Assembly: GCA_038373865.1 (NCBI GenBank)
Contig: JAXGGA010001077.1
Span: forward strand, 62,001 to 126,000
Direction of reading: 5' to 3'
DNA from: Uloborus plumipes
Taxonomy: Eukaryota; Arthropoda; Arachnida; Araneae; Uloboridae
Length of the DNA stretch: 64,000 nucleotides
Part shown: piece by piece, positions 59,957 through 64,000 of the stretch
Numbering within the stretch: position 1 is the stretch's first letter
Layout of the letters: each line of letters starts with the position of its first letter
Made by a program: the position numbers and the translations under genes
Notes under the pieces: model-generated
Told to the model about the DNA's origin: nothing
Database searches by the model: none
The model's input: only the letters and a program-made list of their open reading frames with translations

Positions 59957-60264
59957 CCATTAGAGGTCAAGTTTTCAAAGTTATTCCCAGCTTCCCAGTT
60001 TATGTTAATAGCTGATTTTATTTCTTCTTATAAAATGTCTTTTTAAATATTATATTGTAGGCAGAAAAAAAAATAGTAAAAAAAGTATGTACCCTCTGGA
60101 GTCTATCGTAACTTTTAAGGGACAATTTTTCTTTCCTTAAAAAAAAAAAAAAAAAAAAAAAAAAATTACATAATATTTTTTTATCATTTTTCTTGTCCAT
60201 TAAACACTGTTTGTAGCCAGTATACAAAATATCTTTAGAAAAAATATTGTCAGGCATTAAAGGG
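59957..60264. mobile_element. piggyBac-like MITE, internally deleted copy (inverted)
   Basis: The right end reads on the other strand CCCTTTAATGCCTGAC inside TTAA (60265-60268). The interior matches the left half of the 45593-46105 element in reverse orientation (shared AAACTGGGAAGCTGGGAATA). The left end is a degraded CCATTAGAGG after TTAA (59953-59956). The right half of the full element is missing. It contains an A run of about 27 near 60139-60165. The frame at 60018-60344 is spurious. Confidence 0.75.
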
Positions 60265-60268
60265 TTAA

Positions 60269-63200
60269 GATCATAGGCCTCCCATGATCTTGACAGAGCA
60301 GCAATCAACGCAGTACTGAGAAAATGGGATAGAAGACCTGACAAACGGGACTGTTCCGTTTAAATAGGGACGATAGATCACAATATGCATGCTATGCATA
60401 ATTATTAACAGATTACATTTCTACAAATTACATGAATCAACAAGTGCCCTAATTATGCTGGAAGTAATTTATGCCTGAAGCATTTTAATTGTAAAACTGA
60501 TTCTGACTTGCTGCGAGTTTTCTAGCGAAAAAATGAAATTGATTTGATTGGTTGTACAGATAATTGCTTAATTAGCACATGCTTGTAAATATGTTCTATT
60601 TTTATAGAATGAAAAATGTATTATGAGTGGCAACTCTTTTATAAAAATTATTTCAACTCAAATGTTTAAGTGCACGAAATATTCACTTATATAACTCTTT
60701 TTAAAGATTAGTATTAAATTTTAAAACATTTCGCTCTTTTCTTGTAATTTTTTTAAATAAAAATATTGATTTTTTTTTTTCAGTATTCTTACATATTTTT
60801 TGCGTAAGAAACAAATTCCATTAGTAAATATAGCTCACACTGTCGAACACCCTGTATTTTTGCCCTACTTTTGGATTTATAAAATTTCATAGCTTCCTTC
60901 TATGACGCATATAAAGAACAAAGCCATAAAACAAAACGGTTTTCAAGAAATATCTGATTTGAAACGAGTTTGTTTTTGGAGCAGGTGTTAATGATATAAC
61001 AGCTGACCGTAAACTGTTATTGATAATGCCAAATGGCGCAAGAGAGGATAGAACGTGCAATTTTTTGTAAGTGTTACAGTTACACGTGGCATCTACTTCA
61101 CATTATTTTTTCAATGCCTAAATCTACCAAAAATTATTAAATTTATTTAATTGTTCTCATTAGAAATGGAAAGTACTTCACAATTAAAATTGTGTTCTTT
61201 GATTTTTTGAGGTTTTTTTATTTTTGTAGTATGTAAAAGGTTTCTAAAGTTTTAAACAACGTGAGCCCCTTAAAAAAAATCAAACTATTGGAAACCCACT
61301 TCCATTGTACGGAATATTTTTACAGAATCTAGGTGTTGACAGATTGGTATTAGTAAAATTGACAAAAAGTGAAAAAAAAAGAAGCAGTGCAGAAGTTTAG
61401 TGAATCCTTCATTTACTTAAAGTTAGTGAATATGAAGTTTTCTTTTAAAATGTAGCAGTTTCTTTTAAAATCTCAAAAAATTGTTACATTAGAAAGTACG
61501 CTCTATTGACGTGCGTATAAATGGTTTTTTTATTGCATAAATAGTGATTTTATTTTAAGCATGTGGAAAAGTTTTAAGAAAGTAAAAAAAGGACACATTT
61601 TTTTTTAAATTGAGTTTCTGGTGCAAATCAAAATGTTCTGCAATTAAAAAATGAAACCTTAGCTTTTAGCGTTCCTCCTGTTTTACTTAACATTGCGGAA
61701 AGTTGGAGAGATCTAAATAAAAAAGAAGTGAATTCGAAGCTGGACAAAACTAGTCCCGATTTTTTTTCTGATATAAGTGGTTACTGATACGTATCTTTAT
61801 TTTCTCAATAAGTTTTAAAATTGCTATGATTCATATATTGTTTTTAGCTTTGAGTAAAAGTAAAAACTAAGATTCTTATGAAATGAAACATTATTAAATA
61901 AACAAACAAAAAAATATTAACGATTTTTTTGCTGTTTATTTGTTTCTTTTAATCAGATTAAAAATTAGACACATTTTTGACGTAATATAATTATACTTTT
62001 GCTGGAATATAATTTAAAATTTGCGATTATACTTATATAGACATCGTCCTCATTTTAGTTTTTTCTTTTTTTTTTCAATTCCCTAAGCGCAAAATTTTAT
62101 GTTGCACTTACGCAAAATTTATTTTTATATTTATTTTATTTAACAGAATTTTTCGTTGTAATTCAATTCTCAAGTTTGTTTTTTTCCATTTTTTTCCACT
62201 TACATATTTGAAAAATCTTTGGAATGAGGAAGGATTTGTTCTTAGCTATAAAGTCCGATAAGCAAACCTGAATATTTTTTATGATATGGTCCGAGAATTC
62301 AATAACATTTTCGTGATAGATTCCGTCTTTTGATTTAAATCTCATATTTTTATCTATTAATTTTCTTTTCTTTTTTTTTTTTTTTTGTGAACACGTTTGA
62401 ATTCACTTTTTCTTCACTTCGTGTAATAAGGTATGTGAATGTTCAAAGATTTTTCTCCCCTTTTCTTTTAATTATGGACGCGTTTTAATTGACCATAATA
62501 TCACTCCCTCCATGTAACAAGGTAGGTAAAGGTTCAAAGCTTTTCCATTTTCTCTTACTTTACTTTTCTTTCGTTTTCTTTATCTCCCCTCTCTTTGTAG
62601 TATGGGATTACATGGATATTTTGGTCTTTCTTGTTTAACCTATCTATTCATTAAAATTTCGTTGCTACGTGCGGGCCTGTGAATTTATTAAAATGTAGAA
62701 TTAAGAGTGCTTTACCTACCAAGTGCTGGAAAAGACAACATTAATAGACGACCCCTAATCGTATAAAACAGATGGCATATAGTTTGTTAATACATTTTTT
62801 CCTATCTAATTTGCGCACTTAGAGTAATTGCAATTTATTTCAATTTTGATCTAAGTAGTAAAACCTAATCTTTTTTTTTTTTTGAATATCGTTTTTACAG
62901 AGAGAAAATTTCATTCAATTACATATTTTCTGCAAAAATTTTCTTTACAAAAATCAGAAAAATAATTCTACAGTGTATTATGATTTTGCTTCTCAACAAT
63001 AAGTTTCTAAAAAACACAAATATTTATCTAGAATCAATCTCACTGTCACGTGGAAATTTTCTCACGTGCATTTTGCGCAGAAACTAATTAGTATTTAATT
63101 GCTTCTAAACAAAGGCGGTAACTTACCTAATTTTGTTTAGAAAAAAAAATATAAATAAAATTGAAGCTCATTTAGGGGATTTTTTTCCCTTTATTTTCGC

Positions 63201-63387
63201 GATCACCTTTTTACCTAACCACCTGTGACCTACCGCCACTTTGTTAGGATAATGATTTTCGGTGCAATATTAAAGAGAGTTAGTGTGAGTACTACAATGC
63301 GAGAAAGGAGGAAACTGGTTGCCGATGTGTGACGGCAGCCCTTCACAAATCTCAAACTTAGTCGTGTCGACGCCATTTATGAACCTG
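60269..63387. other. very AT-rich DNA without a recognisable gene
   Basis: No domain-bearing frame, RNA gene or mobile-element end recognised over 3.1 kb. Confidence 0.45.
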
Positions 63388-63637
63388 CACGGAAAAAATG
63401 TTTGTTGTTTTTACAGTATAATGCAGCTAATTTTATAGTAATAAACTGTAAAAAAATTCTTAATTTTAGAGTATCATATTGCAAAATAATGAATTTTACA
63501 GCACTAAAATGTAAAATTGTAATTTTACTGTAATAAACTGTAAAACTGCTAATTTTACAGTTTATTACCATGTATTTTACAATTTTGAACTGAAACCGCG
63601 GCTGCCAGTATTATACTGTTGTTTTCGCAATATAATA
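63388..63637 (+). mobile_element. MITE family 1, copy 3
   Basis: Same order of motifs as the copy at 10475-10843: TTTTTACAGTATAATGCAGC near the left, AAACTGTAAAACTGCTAATT, then GGCTGCCAGTATTATACTG near the right. The last ~15 bases are cut short where a pogo-like end begins at 63638, and the TA flanks are not visible. The minus-strand frame at 63377-63571 is spurious. Confidence 0.75.
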
Positions 63638-63720
63638 CAGTAACCCCTCGTTATATCGCGCTTGTTCGGAGACAACAGAAAAAGCGCGATATAACCGAAA
63701 ACGCGATGTAACCGAGGTTG
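63638..63720 (+). mobile_element. pogo/Tigger-like terminal end
   Basis: TA then CAGTAACCCCTCGTTATATC at 63636-63657 is a pogo/Tigger-type end. The motif GTTATATCGCGC is repeated inverted as GCGCGATATAACC at 63684-63696. The other end was not found before the window stops, so the length is unknown. Confidence 0.5.
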
Positions 63721-64000
63721 TAAAAAACTAATGATTCAAGTGAATATACAAAGTAATGGCATCATGTTCCTTAAAAATATTAGTTTATAATTGTAGTAGG
63801 ATAATCTTTTTAGTAAAAATAAAAGAAAATTTGCTGTATAACTGTCCCTTAAAAATAAATAGTAATAATAATAATTTTTAATTTTTCTATTGCTTTATAG
63901 AGGAATACTAAACGAAAGTTGCAGCTTAAATTAACGAAATCAGATGTAGAGAACTTACCAGGTCTAGTCATTGTTAGAAAAAGAAGAAAATACTTTTCTC
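63721..64000. other. window end, no gene seen
   Basis: AT-rich sequence with AATAAT simple repeats. It may belong to the pogo-like element that begins at 63638. Confidence 0.35.

Overview
This window is AT-rich eukaryotic nuclear DNA, most likely from an arthropod and, by the flavour of its transposons, probably a spider or other arachnid (inference). The two recognisable transposase relics (a mariner-type and a Tc1-type), the Helitron/Helentron helicase tail and the tRNA-derived SINEs resemble families I associate with large repeat-rich arachnid genomes. I find no convincing host gene. No open reading frame shows splice-site context or a recognisable host domain. The long open frames are chance frames in AT-rich DNA, transposase or helicase relics, or frames running through repeats. 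The window is best read as intergenic DNA or the inside of a very large intron.

Layout. 1-5.1 kb: AT-rich DNA with a 34-bp minisatellite split by a mobile insertion, a minus-strand SINE and one Tc1-like terminal end. 8.5-9.4 kb: a mariner-type transposon with a decayed transposase. 10.0-10.9 kb: two copies of one MITE family in opposite orientation; a third is at 63.4 kb. 12.1 kb: a SINE. 15.1-19.4 kb: a cluster holding a Helitron-like 3' end, a 2.4-kb foldback element with 1-kb arms, a pogo-like MITE and a GC-tipped MITE. 21.4-22.6 kb: a TA-flanked element with four internal copies of a CACGTTTAC motif. 24.6-25.2 kb: a 668-bp near-perfect palindrome flanked by TTAA. 26.2 and 33.1-34.4 kb: two related non-coding modules, the second continuing into a dimeric ~212-bp tandem array. 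31.2-32.6 kb: a Tc1-like transposon with a broken transposase. 34.4 kb: a SINE. 36-37 kb: a pogo-like MITE and an LTR/primer-site-like scrap. 38.35-41.72 kb: a minus-strand Helitron/Helentron relic made of a helicase C-terminus plus nine tandem ~294-bp units. 42.3 and 50.2 kb: two hAT-type elements with 8-bp target duplications. 44.6 kb: a SINE. 45.6 and 60.0 kb: a TTAA-flanked piggyBac-like MITE and an internally deleted relative. 46.9 kb: a pogo-like MITE. 48.4-50.0 kb: a region carrying six copies of GTTACGGTCGTTACA. 56.9-57.8 kb: a TA-flanked element with repeated AAAGTGAAA motifs. 63.4-63.7 kb: a MITE abutting a pogo-like end.

These sequences do not form a pathway. They are a graveyard of DNA transposons whose transposases are absent or broken here, so any movement would depend on enzymes encoded elsewhere. 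The most interesting points are a shared architecture of repeated transposase-site-like motifs in the two clearest TA-flanked elements, possibly also in the 48-50 kb region, the mixed two-type monomer order of the Helentron array, and the duplicated non-coding module at 26 and 33 kb.
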